The notes: generated by a model from the sequence alone, not told the origin. Counted from the stretch's first letter, positions 46,088 through 54,077 are shown. The stretch: DNA of 64,000 bases from Streptomyces pinistramenti (GCF_020564935.1 NZ_JAJCXB010000002.1:282855-346854); one strand, 5' to 3'. Numbers and translations are program-made.

Positions 46088-46455
46088 CGGACGCACCTTC
46101 TTCCGAGCCATCTCTGAGCGAGGTGCAGGAGCGGTGCGAGACCGGCCTGGCGGACCTTCCGATCCCCGACCCGTTCTCAGTGGAGCAACTGCGGATCACC
46201 ATGGAGAAGGCCCGTGGCCGCCGGATCAACATGCTGCGCACCCCCGACTCGATGCTCACCGCGAGCACGGCGTGCGGGTTGAGGATCAAGGACACCGACT
46301 TCGGCATCGTCCTCTACCGCAAGCGCCCGTCGGCCTGGTCATCACGTCCCCGACAACCTGATGGCGGCCCCCAAGAAGGAGGCCGCGCTCGCAGCCAAGG
46401 CGGGAGGGGCGCCCGCGGGCCCGGTCGCGGCGTTCGAGCAGCAGCAGGCCACTGA
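46084..46455 (+). pseudogene. Truncated ImmA/IrrE-like protein
   Basis: The first about 80 residues (VQERCETGLADLPIPDPFSV, ARGRRINMLRTPDSML, IKDTDFGIVLYRKRP) match the N-terminal part of ImmA/IrrE-like metalloproteases of Streptomyces. The HExxH zinc motif and the rest are missing: after RKRP the frame runs into low-complexity Gln/Gly/Arg sequence. A plausible reading is a deletion or a lost G near 46328, as another frame ends VGLVITSPTT just before the next gene. It overlaps the XRE-like regulator start-to-stop. Confidence 0.6.
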
Positions 46456-46561
46456 CCAGGACGGCGAAGCCGCCTGGTTGCGGCACGTCGCCCACGCCTA
46501 CCGGAAGACCGACCCATCGCAGGCGCAGCGCCTGCTCGCCACCGCAGGAGCAACCGCATGA
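46361..46561 (+). CDS. Small hypothetical protein (66 aa)
   Basis: 66 residues: a Lys/Ala-rich start (MAAPKKEAALAAKAGGAPAG) and a C-terminal helix (WLRHVAHAYRKTDPSQAQRLL). The ATG overlaps a TGA of another frame, and its stop overlaps the next gene's ATG (ATGA), as in a coupled operon. It may be the 3' remnant of the gene truncated upstream rather than an independent gene, since its frame is open upstream of the ATG. Confidence 0.5.
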   Translation: MAAPKKEAALAAKAGGAPAGPVAAFEQQQATDQDGEAAWLRHVAHAYRKTDPSQAQRLLATAGATA

Positions 46562-47130
46562 CCGTCACCACGGCGGCCAGGACCGTCACCGACATACTTC
46601 AGCCCCGCAACGTCCTGCTGACCGGCATGCTCGGCATCGGCGTCGCAGCCGCCGGCGACTGGACCGGCATCCCCTGGGGTCTGCTCGGCGCGCTGTGCGC
46701 CGGCATCATCCCCGCGGCCTACATCGAGTGGGAGCGCAGGAGGGGCACCTGGGGCGACCGTCACGTGGTGGACCGCACGAAACGGGCCCCCATCTTCGTG
46801 GTCATCCTGGCGTCCATCGGCCTCGGTTCGCTCGCCATGGTCCTTGGACGAGCGCCGACCGGCATCCTCATCGCGATGCTCGCCCTGTGGGCCATGACCA
46901 TCGGACTCCTGACCATCAACCTGGTCTGGAAGATCAGCGTGGACAGCGCGGTCGCCTCCGCCGTCGTCGCGATGCTCGCCGTCGTCCACTCCCCGTGGTG
47001 GCTGCTCGCCTACCTCCTCACCGCGGCCGTGTGCTGGTCCCGTGTGGCGCTGACGTACCACACCGTCGCCCAGACGGTGGCTGGCGCGTCCCTCGGCGGC
47101 GCCACCGCCGCGGCGTTCCTCCTGGCCTGA
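46558..47130 (+). CDS. PAP2-like integral membrane protein
   Basis: 190 residues with about six membrane helices. The C-terminal half resembles a PAP2 phosphatase domain: KISVDSAVASAVVAMLAV, where family members have K-x-S-G-H, and WSRVALTYHTVAQTVAGASLG, matching the SRxxxxxHxxxxxxAG third motif. The usual SGH is replaced by SVD, so catalysis is doubtful. It is the last gene of the four-gene cluster, and the 3' end of a group II intron lies immediately downstream on the opposite strand. Confidence 0.65.
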   Translation: MTVTTAARTVTDILQPRNVLLTGMLGIGVAAAGDWTGIPWGLLGALCAGIIPAAYIEWERRRGTWGDRHVVDRTKRAPIFVVILASIGLGSLAMVLGRAPTGILIAMLALWAMTIGLLTINLVWKISVDSAVASAVVAMLAVVHSPWWLLAYLLTAAVCWSRVALTYHTVAQTVAGASLGGATAAAFLLA

Positions 47131-47139
47131 CGCTCACAA

Positions 47140-47211
47140 TCGAGCAGGAGGGCAGGGTCGCCCGGCCCTCCTCTCACACCACCGGACAGGCGGGCCCGCA
47201 TCCGGCGGTTC
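47140..47211 (-). ncRNA. Group II intron domain V and VI (3' end)
   Basis: Read on the minus strand, GAACCGCCGGATGCGGG with its pairing partner CCGCCTGTCCGGTGGTGT looks like the conserved domain V hairpin, followed by a second hairpin (GAGGAGGGC with GCCCTCCTGC) in the position of domain VI. Then the sequence passes into the end of the PAP2-like gene. This is the layout of a bacterial group II intron 3' end after its reverse-transcriptase gene. The exact splice site was not determined. Confidence 0.65.
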
Positions 47212-47820
47212 ACCGAGCTGATCTCAACCGTTGCCAGGTCGGCTTGAGCATGTGCAGGCTGAGGTCTTCCCAGTAGGAGTTGGGCAGCGCCCGTTGGAGG
47301 ACGGGCGAGCCCGCGATCCACCGGTAGCCCTTGCCGCTGTATTCCCATTTGCTGGAGAAGTGCTCGTTGATCCCGAGCCTGAGCAGGTTGGCATGGCGGG
47401 TCTCAGGCCGTTTCCCTTCCTTCCGGCGGATCTGCCGCGTCCTGCGGCGGAGCCACTCATCCCGGTCCCGGAACGGCCTGGGGGCGTCCAAGAGCTGGAA
47501 GTAGCCCATCCATCCGGTCGTGAAGCGGTTGGCCTTCGCCATACGTTCATCCATCGCGATGCTCCACCTGCGCGAGGCCAGCTCCCGGATGCGGTCCTCC
47601 AGCGCGCCGGCGCCTTCGGGTCGATCCGGATGCGGACGCCGCTCCGGGTGAAGTGGAAGCCGAACCCGAGCAGCGCCGCGGGGCGGGCATGGACAGCGTT
47701 CGACCTCTCCCGGTTGGCTTTCCGTTTCAGCCGCTGCTCGACCACAGCCGTGACCGAGGCGAGCACCCTTCTGGCGGCCCGCTCGCTCCGCACGAAGACG
47801 AAGCGGACGTGCTGCGGTCC
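47210..47820 (-). pseudogene. Group II intron reverse transcriptase/maturase, 5'-truncated and frameshifted
   Basis: Only the C-terminal part of an LtrA-like protein remains. One frame (47.6-47.8 kb) carries VRSERAARRVLASVTAVVEQ and LLGFGFHFTRSGVRIRIDP, the late RT palm and thumb; a change near 47600 moves to the frame carrying ELASRRWSIAMDERMAKANR, GWMGYFQLLDAPR and LRLGINEHFSSKWEYSGKGYR, the maturase X domain, ending at a TGA at 47210. The RT catalytic YADD and everything before it are gone. The element cannot move on its own. Confidence 0.85.
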
Positions 47821-48084
47821 GTGTGACCAGCACGAGCAATCACCACATCACCCGTTCCACTCGATGTTCAGCCCTTCGCAGCCGCCGTACTCATCCCGGC
47901 CGGTACTACGGCCTCTGCCGGCTTCTGCCCGGTCGGGCACGTGCCCCGTGCGCGCCGGAGACGTGACGAACTCGACGTCAGGGGCGAGGGAGAGGCGGCG
48001 GTGCATCAGGCGGAGCGGTAGCCGGTGTTGTGGTGAATCTCGTTCTCTTGGCCACTTGTCCTCGTCGGCCGGGTGATCTGGACG

Positions 48085-48858
48085 TCACCGCCCGAGGGCA
48101 TCGTCGTCGCTCTGTTCTGGGGCCTCGGCGGTGCCGAGTATGGTGCGGATTGCGGTTACCACCCTGGAGTTCTCGTCGCCCTGCGTCTTCCGGAGTGCCG
48201 CGTCCTGCGTGTGGATCATGGAGTCCAACAGGCCGTCGGCCAGGCCGAGTACGAGTTGTTCGGCGGAGGCGTCGGGGAAGAGGCTGTGAGTGAGGGCGAC
48301 GTTGCCGTGCAGACCGGCCCACAGGGTCTGGGCGAGCTGCTCCACGGGGAGGGTGAGCCGGTATCCGTCGTTCTTACAGCGGGTGACGGCTTCGCGGAAG
48401 CGTTCCGAGACCAGCCTGGCGGGGTGACGTCCGATGCGGCCGGCGTCGACGGCCGGCTGACGCATCTCGTACATGAGCCGGTACTGGCCCGGGGCGCGGA
48501 GGGCGAAGCGGCAATAGGTGTGCACCTGGGCCCGCAGCCCGGCGAGGGTGTCCGCGCCGGGCTCGCGGGCGGTGTTCTCGTCGGCGGCGCGCATCTGGTC
48601 GGCGAGGTCGCGGTACTTGTCCGCGAGCGCCTCCCAGATCATCTCGGTCTTGTCGGAGAAGTGCAGGTACAGGCTGGGCGCGGAGACCCCAACCTCCTTG
48701 GCGACGGCCCGGATCGTCAGCTTCTCCGTGCTGCCCCACTCGACCAGGAGCCGGTTGACCGCGTCCAGGATCTCCCCGCGCAGCCGGTCGCCTTCGCCCT
48801 TGCGGCTGCGGGGCCGCTCGGCGGCCGGATTCCCGGTTGCGGTCGGCTGCGTGCACAT
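48085..48858 (-). CDS. TetR-family transcriptional regulator
   Basis: 257 residues. The TetR helix-turn-helix (LRGEILDAVNRLLVEWGSTE, then TIRAVAKEVGVSAPSLYLHFSDKTEM) is at about 28-75. The remaining helical ligand domain begins WEALADKYRDLADQM. The ATG at 48858 has GGGAAAGGA upstream. It follows the P450 gene on the same strand with a strong hairpin between, so it probably has its own promoter. It is the best candidate to control the ferredoxin-dehydrogenase-P450 operon. Confidence 0.92.
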   Translation of the reverse strand: MCTQPTATGNPAAERPRSRKGEGDRLRGEILDAVNRLLVEWGSTEKLTIRAVAKEVGVSAPSLYLHFSDKTEMIWEALADKYRDLADQMRAADENTAREPGADTLAGLRAQVHTYCRFALRAPGQYRLMYEMRQPAVDAGRIGRHPARLVSERFREAVTRCKNDGYRLTLPVEQLAQTLWAGLHGNVALTHSLFPDASAEQLVLGLADGLLDSMIHTQDAALRKTQGDENSRVVTAIRTILGTAEAPEQSDDDALGR

Positions 48859-48913
48859 GGTCGGTCCTTTCCCTCTACGTGCCCGAGCCTACGCCCGCCC
48901 GCCGGGCACGCCT

Positions 48914-48950
48914 GTGCCGCTGCCGCAGGTCAGCCCCGCGGCAGCGGCAC
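48914..48950. terminator. Hairpin between P450 and TetR genes
   Basis: Perfect 13-bp stem GTGCCGCTGCCGC (48914-48926) with complement at 48938-48950; 11-base loop. Confidence 0.85.
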
Positions 48951-49003
48951 GCGTGCCGGATGGCCGCGGCCGGGCGGCACGTACGGCACCGTGGGGGCTG
49001 GGG

Positions 49004-50212
49004 TCAGCGGGTCACCATGAGCTTCTTGACCGCGTAGTTGGTGCCGTACGTGTCCATGGGCACCTCCTCGGCGGGCAGCGCGAGTCGCAGGTGGGGGAAG
49101 CGGGCGAAGAGCCGCGGCAGGACGGTCTTCAGCTCGGCGCGGGCGATGTTCTGGCCCAGGCACTGGTGGACGCCGTAGCCGAAGGCGAGGTGGCGGGTCA
49201 TCTTGCGGTCGAAGTCGGGGGTGTCCGGGTTGTCGAAGACACGCGGGTCTCGGTTGGCGGCGGGCATGGCGACCACGACGAGTTCGCCCTTGGCGATGTG
49301 CCGGCCGCCGATTTCCAGGTCTTCCTTGGCGACCCGGCCGAGGCCGAATTGCACGATGGTCAGGTAGCGCAGCAGCTCCTCGACGGCCGGGCCGATCTTG
49401 GCCGGGTTGTCGGCCAGGTCCTGGCGCTGTTCGGGGTGGGTGAGCAGGGTCAGGGCGGACAGGCCCATCATGGCGGCTGTGGTGTCGTGGCCGGCGAACA
49501 GCAGCAGGACGCCCATGCCGATCAGTTCGTCGTCGGTGAGGAAGGAGCCTTCCGCGTCGGCGACCCGGATCAGCTCGGCCAGCAGCCCCTCGCCGGCGCC
49601 GGTGGCGCGCTTCTTGGCGACCAGTTCGGTGATGTAGTCGATGAGCCACTTGGCGCCGCGATCACGCTCCTCGCGGCTGTTGGCCATGTCCATCATGATC
49701 TCGGTGGCGTGGTGGAAGCCGTCCCGGTCCTCGTAGGGGACGCCGAGCAGTTCACAGATCACCAGGCAGGGGATGGGCAGCGCGATGGCCTGGACGAAGT
49801 CGAAGGTTTCGGGTCCTGCCTCGATGGCGTCCAGGTGCTCGTCGACGATCCTGTCGATGTAGGGCTGGAGGTTCTTCTGCACGCTCTTGGGTGTGAAGCG
49901 TCCGGTCAGCAGCCTGCGGTACAGGCTGTGGTCGGGCTCGTCCATCATCACGAACGTCGGGTTGAACGGCGCTTCTTCGCCGGCCTCGGACACCTCCCCC
50001 TCGGGGGTGTCGTGCCGGGGGCGGCGGGCGCTCATCCGCGGGTCGGAGAAGACCTGGCTGCCTTCCTCGAACCGGGTCACCAGCCAGCCGGCGGAGCCGT
50101 TGGGGAAGCGAACCCGGGTGACGGGCTGCTCCTCGCGCAGCTGGTCGTACTCAAGCGGGGGGTCGAGCGGCCGGGTGCGCTGGACAGGCATGGGAGGGAG
50201 GGTCTCGGTCAT
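49004..50212 (-). CDS. Cytochrome P450
   Basis: Heme monooxygenase of 402 residues, of the bacterial class I type (CYP105/107-like). I-helix AGHDTT at 240-245, ExxR at 279-282, PERF-like ANRDPRVF near 320, and the heme-binding FGYGVHQCLG with Cys351. It takes two electrons via a small ferredoxin, which is encoded two genes upstream. The ATG overlaps the preceding stop (ATGA), so translation is coupled to the dehydrogenase fusion. The substrate is unknown. No ferredoxin reductase gene is present in the window. Confidence 0.95.
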   Translation of the reverse strand: MTETLPPMPVQRTRPLDPPLEYDQLREEQPVTRVRFPNGSAGWLVTRFEEGSQVFSDPRMSARRPRHDTPEGEVSEAGEEAPFNPTFVMMDEPDHSLYRRLLTGRFTPKSVQKNLQPYIDRIVDEHLDAIEAGPETFDFVQAIALPIPCLVICELLGVPYEDRDGFHHATEIMMDMANSREERDRGAKWLIDYITELVAKKRATGAGEGLLAELIRVADAEGSFLTDDELIGMGVLLLFAGHDTTAAMMGLSALTLLTHPEQRQDLADNPAKIGPAVEELLRYLTIVQFGLGRVAKEDLEIGGRHIAKGELVVVAMPAANRDPRVFDNPDTPDFDRKMTRHLAFGYGVHQCLGQNIARAELKTVLPRLFARFPHLRLALPAEEVPMDTYGTNYAVKKLMVTR

Positions 50213-51492
50213 CGTTGCTCCGTGGATTTCCGGTCGGGTGCGGTGTGGTCGGCCAGGGCTGCGGTGACGCCGTTGTAGGTGGCGGTGGCGTTGCACCAGC
50301 CGACGTAGAGCGCCAGGTGCAGCACGGCCTCGTGCAACTGCTGCGGGGTGAACTCCTCGTTGGCCAGGGCGCCGGCGGTCTGGATCTGGATCAGGTCGGC
50401 CCGGCCGGTGGACGCGGCGACGCCGAGGGTGAGCAGCCGCCGATCGCGGACGGACAGTTCCGAACGGCTCCAGACATCCGCGAAGAGGTGGTCGAGGGTG
50501 TCGGTCGTGAAGGGGTCGGCGGGCTCGCCGATGCTGTCCGCGAGTTCGGAGCCGTAGACCCGCTTCATCATCTCCACGCCCCGCTCGCGCCGGTCCCGCG
50601 GCAGTGGCGCGAGCGGCCGTACGGGAGCCTCGTCCAGTCCGAGGGTCTGCCGGGCGCGCTCGCGGGCGACGTCCACCAGAGGTGTCCGCACGCCGAACTC
50701 GGCGCCCAACTCCTGCGCCGCGGCCAGGTCCTTGACCATCAGATTCTCGACCTGCCGCAGCAGCGGCTCCGATACGCCGTCCTGCTTCATGTGCAGGAGC
50801 TGCAGCAGGGTGGCCCCCTTGGGGTCGGCGCTCTCGATGACGGTGGCGAGTGCGTCGACGTCCACGCCTGCCGCCTCCACCAGCGCGGAGGCTTCGGCGA
50901 CGGTGCGCCAGCTGCCGTAGGTGATGACGTTGCGGGCGATCTTGGTGGCCATTCCGGCGCCGGAAGGGCCGCAGTGCACGACCTTCTTGGCCCAGTCCCG
51001 CAACACCGGCATCGCCCGCTCGACCACCACGTCGGCGCCGCCGAGGACGGCGACCATGCCGTGCTCGGCGGCCTTGTCGCCGGGGGTGACCCCACAGTCC
51101 AGGAAGCCGACACCCACCGCCTCGCAGGCGGCGGCCAACTCGTGGACGGTGGGCAGACCGACGGTGCTGAGCAGCACAACCGTCAGGTTCGGGTGTGCTG
51201 CGGCCAGCAGTCCGTTCTCGCCGCAGATGACCTCGCGGGCTTGTGCGGCGTTGACGACCGCCACCATCACCACGTCGCTGCGGCGCGCGACCTCGGCGGG
51301 CGAGGCCAGGGGCGCCGGTACGCCCGCCAGTGCGTCCGCGGCGTCCGGGCGGACGTCGTGCACCACCGCCGCCCGGCCGCTGCGGACCAGGCTGACGGCG
51401 ACCCCGCCGCCGATCATTCCGAGCCCCACGACGCCGGCCCGCGGATGACCGCCCGTCGTCCCGTCCGGACTTCCGTTGTCGGCGGGCATCAC
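50209..51492 (-). CDS. Fused 3-hydroxyisobutyrate-dehydrogenase-like / carboxymuconolactone-decarboxylase protein
   Basis: 427 residues made of two domains normally on separate proteins. Residues 18-185 form the NAD(P) Rossmann domain of the beta-hydroxyacid dehydrogenase family (GLGMIG 23-28; SGAGMATKIARN with Lys184 and Asn188 in the catalytic position); about 190-295 is its helical C-terminal domain. Residues 303-415 form a carboxymuconolactone decarboxylase/AhpD-like helical domain (TDTLDHLFADVWSRSELSVR and FTPQQLHEAVLHLALYVGW), lacking the CxxC of AhpD. Start: GTG 51492 (GGAGG upstream), or the ATG next to it. Oxidation of a hydroxy-acid followed by decarboxylation or ring opening is a possible role; this is inference. 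Confidence 0.88.
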   Translation of the reverse strand: MMPADNGSPDGTTGGHPRAGVVGLGMIGGGVAVSLVRSGRAAVVHDVRPDAADALAGVPAPLASPAEVARRSDVVMVAVVNAAQAREVICGENGLLAAAHPNLTVVLLSTVGLPTVHELAAACEAVGVGFLDCGVTPGDKAAEHGMVAVLGGADVVVERAMPVLRDWAKKVVHCGPSGAGMATKIARNVITYGSWRTVAEASALVEAAGVDVDALATVIESADPKGATLLQLLHMKQDGVSEPLLRQVENLMVKDLAAAQELGAEFGVRTPLVDVARERARQTLGLDEAPVRPLAPLPRDRRERGVEMMKRVYGSELADSIGEPADPFTTDTLDHLFADVWSRSELSVRDRRLLTLGVAASTGRADLIQIQTAGALANEEFTPQQLHEAVLHLALYVGWCNATATYNGVTAALADHTAPDRKSTEQR

Positions 51493-51610
51493 CGGGCACC
51501 TCCGGCCCGTGCGGAAATGCCGCTGGGGGCAGGCGTGTTGCGCGGTGCCTTCGCCCCCGCGTCCGCGGCCTCAGCCGGGACGCCTGCGCGCGCGGGGTGG
51601 CGCGGCCCGG

Positions 51611-51805
51611 TCACTCGTGCACCTCGATAGCGGCGGCGGGGCAGACGGCCGCGGCTTCACGGACGGTCGCGTATTGCTCCTGCGGAGGGTTCGGCTCCAG
51701 CAGGACGACGATGCCGTCCTCGTCCCGTTGATCGAAAACCTCCGGCGACACCAGCACGCACTGGCCCGCACCGCAGCATTTGTCCTCTTCGATGGCGATC
51801 TTCAT
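51611..51805 (-). CDS. [3Fe-4S] ferredoxin, P450 partner
   Basis: 64-residue ferredoxin of the type that serves bacterial P450s. Cluster ligands C10, C16 and C55-Pro (pattern Cx5C...CP) with Ala13 in place of the middle Cys, which marks a [3Fe-4S] cluster. The ATG at 51805 has GGAGG upstream. It is the first gene of the fdx-dehydrogenase/CMD-P450 operon (118 bases before the next gene), and an imperfect palindrome lies 75 bases upstream of its start. Confidence 0.94.
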   Translation of the reverse strand: MKIAIEEDKCCGAGQCVLVSPEVFDQRDEDGIVVLLEPNPPQEQYATVREAAAVCPAAAIEVHE

Positions 51806-52938
51806 GGGGATACCTCCGGCGCGCTTCAGGAAGCGGGGCAGCGCAGTACACGGCGACCAACATCGCTGCACCGATCACCTAACTAAGTTCAGTTACGGAC
51901 GCTACTGTCCGGCCCCCTTCGTGTCCAGCCCGGCTACGGGCCGGATCCTCTTACAGGGCAGCCGCGTTGAGGCGGACGGGTTCTCCGGCCCGGCCACGAC
52001 CAGGAGCTTCGCCGAGGCACTGCGCAATAGCGTTCTGTTGAACAGCTCGCCCGCCCCCGGTACGGGCGTGCCGGGGCGGCGTGCCGTCCGGCCCGGGTCA
52101 GCTCGGGATACCCGCAAACAGAGCACGGGGGACGAGGTCGGCAGGGCACGGGAGGCCACCTCCGGCTGAGAGGGCACACCGTGTGGGACTGGAACGGCCG
52201 CGACTGCGCAATGAATACGTAGAGTTACACTGACCAGCGCGATTCCCCTGGTCAGCTGCGAGGCAATGGGCGAAGCGGCACACATCGCAGTCTGGATGGT
52301 TGTCGACGACATGCCGTTCCTGGTCGACTCCCTTCCCTGCCGCAGGGGCGGCCTCTTTGGCATACGTCCTGATCAGAGCCCCAGACACACAGAGGAGTTG
52401 ACCGAAACGTCTGTAGCAGATGTGCGGTTTTGTACGTCTGCGGCGTGAGACGCATTTCCCGACCCCATGCTGAACTGTCGGGCATGACTCCCAGGACAGG
52501 CACACGAATACCGACCCCACAGTTCGAACTCCGGTGTGGTGGGCTGCACTTGACGATTCAGCGGATACCTCGGCGCATCCCCGCATGGCTCATCACCCTC
52601 ACGGCAACAGCAGTCGGATCCGGGGCGGCCTGGTGGACGAACCGTTGAAGCGGGCGTCGGACCCAACCGCCCGAACATCTCTGACCCGCGCCGCGCCGCA
52701 CCGGACCGCGGCCGACGCCGGTGCAGCTTCCGGGTTTCGGTGTCTCACGGCACCGCCGTGACCTGTCGGGCTTCGGCGTTCCGCGTTCACGGCCTCCGAA
52801 GGCGTTCCACAGAACCGTGTCCCCTCCTCGCCGACCTGTCGGCGACCACCTGGATTCCCCATGTACGTCCAGGCCAAGTGCCGTGCTCGGTGATGACGTC
52901 GGTGCTTCTCCCTGGCGATCGAGAGGGGGTGAGGGGTG
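51806..52938. other. 1.1-kb region without a convincing gene
   Basis: Apart from the operator-like site near 51880, all frames here are short, overlapping and of mixed codon use. There is an AT-richer patch near 52205-52240 (AATACGTAGAGTTACACTGACC) that could be a promoter for either flank, but no gene follows it in a sensible frame. I see no IS, tRNA or attachment site. Confidence 0.5.
51880..51895. promoter_or_regulatory. Imperfect palindrome upstream of the ferredoxin operon, candidate TetR operator
   Basis: TAACTAAGTTCAGTTA: arms TAACT and AGTTA are complementary with a 6-base centre, a form typical of TetR-family sites. It lies in the expected promoter zone of the ferredoxin gene, and a TetR gene ends the cluster. 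Confidence 0.55.
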
Positions 52939-53286
52939 TCATTCCTGCAGCGTCTGCCACACCCGGGCGAGGCGTTCCTCGCCCCATTCCGCTGCCGGGT
53001 CGGGTTCGAGGGAGGACGGGGCGGTCGCGGCGATGCCCAGGGCGGGCTGGGACCACTCGGCCTCGCGTGCTGTGCCGAAGGCGCCCGGCCTGAGCTGTCT
53101 CTCGGTGAGGTCCGGGCGAGCGTGCGCGGTGAGGACGAAGCCGCGCACGGTGACGCTGAGCTGGGTGGCCAACTCGTCGAAGGTGGTAAGGAGGTCGGGG
53201 CGCAGGCCGAGCAGGGCGGCCGGGCGCCGGTAGGAGCGTGCGATCTGGTCGTTCAGGCCGCGTTCGGCGGCGAGCGTGCTCTGGAT
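52939..53286 (-). pseudogene. Start-less ORF downstream of DUF2180 gene
   Basis: A well-biased reading frame encodes about 115 residues (QSTLAAERGLNDQIARSYRR, LLGLRPDLLTTFDELATQLS, RVWQTLQE at the end) but starts at an ATC (53284-53286) one base after the DUF2180 stop, where an ATG would be expected. The first standard start is an internal ATG at 53172 giving 77 residues. The family is not recognised. Either the start has been lost or the short form is used. Confidence 0.5.
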
Positions 53287-53287
53287 C

Positions 53288-53494
53288 TCAGGCTGCCCCG
53301 TGGGTGCGGTGGCAGGTACGGCAGAGCAGGCGGCGCGTGGGGGCGGGCGAAGTGGCCCGGCCCATGCCGGCCAGGCGGTGTGGCAGGTGCGCGACGGTGG
53401 TCGTGTGCGAGGAGCACAGGGCCGCGCCGCACTCCATGCAGACCGCCACGGCTACGGTGTCGTGGCCGCGCTCGATGCAGTCGAAGCAACGCAT
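53288..53494 (-). CDS. DUF2180 zinc-binding protein
   Basis: 68 residues with a B-box-like zinc motif: MRCFDC, AVCMECGAALCSSH, then a Pro/Arg/His linker and a C-terminal LLCRTCHRTH. The Cys/His pairs can bind one or two zinc ions. This is the DUF2180 family common in Streptomyces. It lies in the same direction as a second, broken copy about 95 bases upstream and the ABM gene; a start-less ORF follows directly. Function unknown; small zinc-binding regulators or chaperones are possible. Confidence 0.8.
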   Translation of the reverse strand: MRCFDCIERGHDTVAVAVCMECGAALCSSHTTTVAHLPHRLAGMGRATSPAPTRRLLCRTCHRTHGAA

Positions 53495-53589
53495 CAGGCG
53501 ACTCCGTCCTGGACGGGGGCATGGGAAGACTGCTGCATAGCGAGTGGATCTTTCGGTGGTGGTGGGGAGACGGGCCGTGGCCGCAGCCT

Positions 53590-53772
53590 TCAGGCTGTGA
53601 GCAGGCCGGCGTCAGAAGAGGCGGGGCGGGGCTGCACGCCCCGCGTCCGCCGCCCGGTGGGCCAGATGCGGCGCGGGAGGTGTGCCGGTGGCACCCTGCC
53701 GCGCCGCACCTGGAGCAGACCGCAACCGCGCCGGCCCGGTTGGCCGAGCCAGGGGCAGTCACCACAGCGCAT
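53590..53772 (-). pseudogene. Second DUF2180-like gene, frameshifted
   Basis: Starts as MRCGDCPWLGQ in one frame, but the rest of the zinc motif (NRAGAVAVCSRCGAAGCHRH) is in another, so at least one indel near 53740 disrupts it; the tail of the first frame (RTRGVQPRPASSDAG) ends at 53590 and may be the true end if a second shift restores it. The ATG overlaps the ABM stop (ATGA). The intact neighbour suggests a recent duplication with decay of one copy. Confidence 0.6.
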
Positions 53773-54077
53773 CAGCCGGCCTTCGGCTCCGCGCGGTAGC
53801 CCTTGAACAGGAAGTTCGGTCCGTAGGCGTAGGAGTCGACCCTCTCGTAGAACTTCTTGATGGTCTCGTTGTTGCAGTGCTCCTCGAACGCCTCGCGGGA
53901 GGTGTAGACCTCGTCCAGGTAGATGCGGTTGGGGTTGTCCTCGTCGCGGATGACCTCGAAGCGCAGGGTGCCCGGCTCGTTGGCCAGGGAGCCCTCGGCG
54001 TCGAAGAGGCCGGCGGCGACGAAGGCGTCACGCTTGCTCGGCGGGACATCGAACTGGACGAGCACATGGTAGGTCAT
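53772..54077 (-). CDS. Antibiotic biosynthesis monooxygenase (ABM/YgiN-type)
   Basis: 101-residue ferredoxin-like alpha+beta barrel protein. MTYHVLVQFDVPPSKRDAF, then EPGTLRFEVIRDEDNPNRIYL and EEHCNNETIKKFYERVDSYA match the ABM/quinol monooxygenase pattern, where a small protein dimer oxidises or protects quinones without cofactor. The ribosome-binding site is GAGGGGAAAG. Last residues overlap the ATG of a DUF2180 gene. It lies downstream of an MmyB-type regulator in the same direction. Confidence 0.88.
   Translation of the reverse strand: MTYHVLVQFDVPPSKRDAFVAAGLFDAEGSLANEPGTLRFEVIRDEDNPNRIYLDEVYTSREAFEEHCNNETIKKFYERVDSYAYGPNFLFKGYRAEPKAG

Noticed and set aside
52098..52586. Minus-strand ORF upstream of the ferredoxin operon
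   Set aside because: Mixed codon usage, many Cys and Arg, no family; overlapping frames are equally open.
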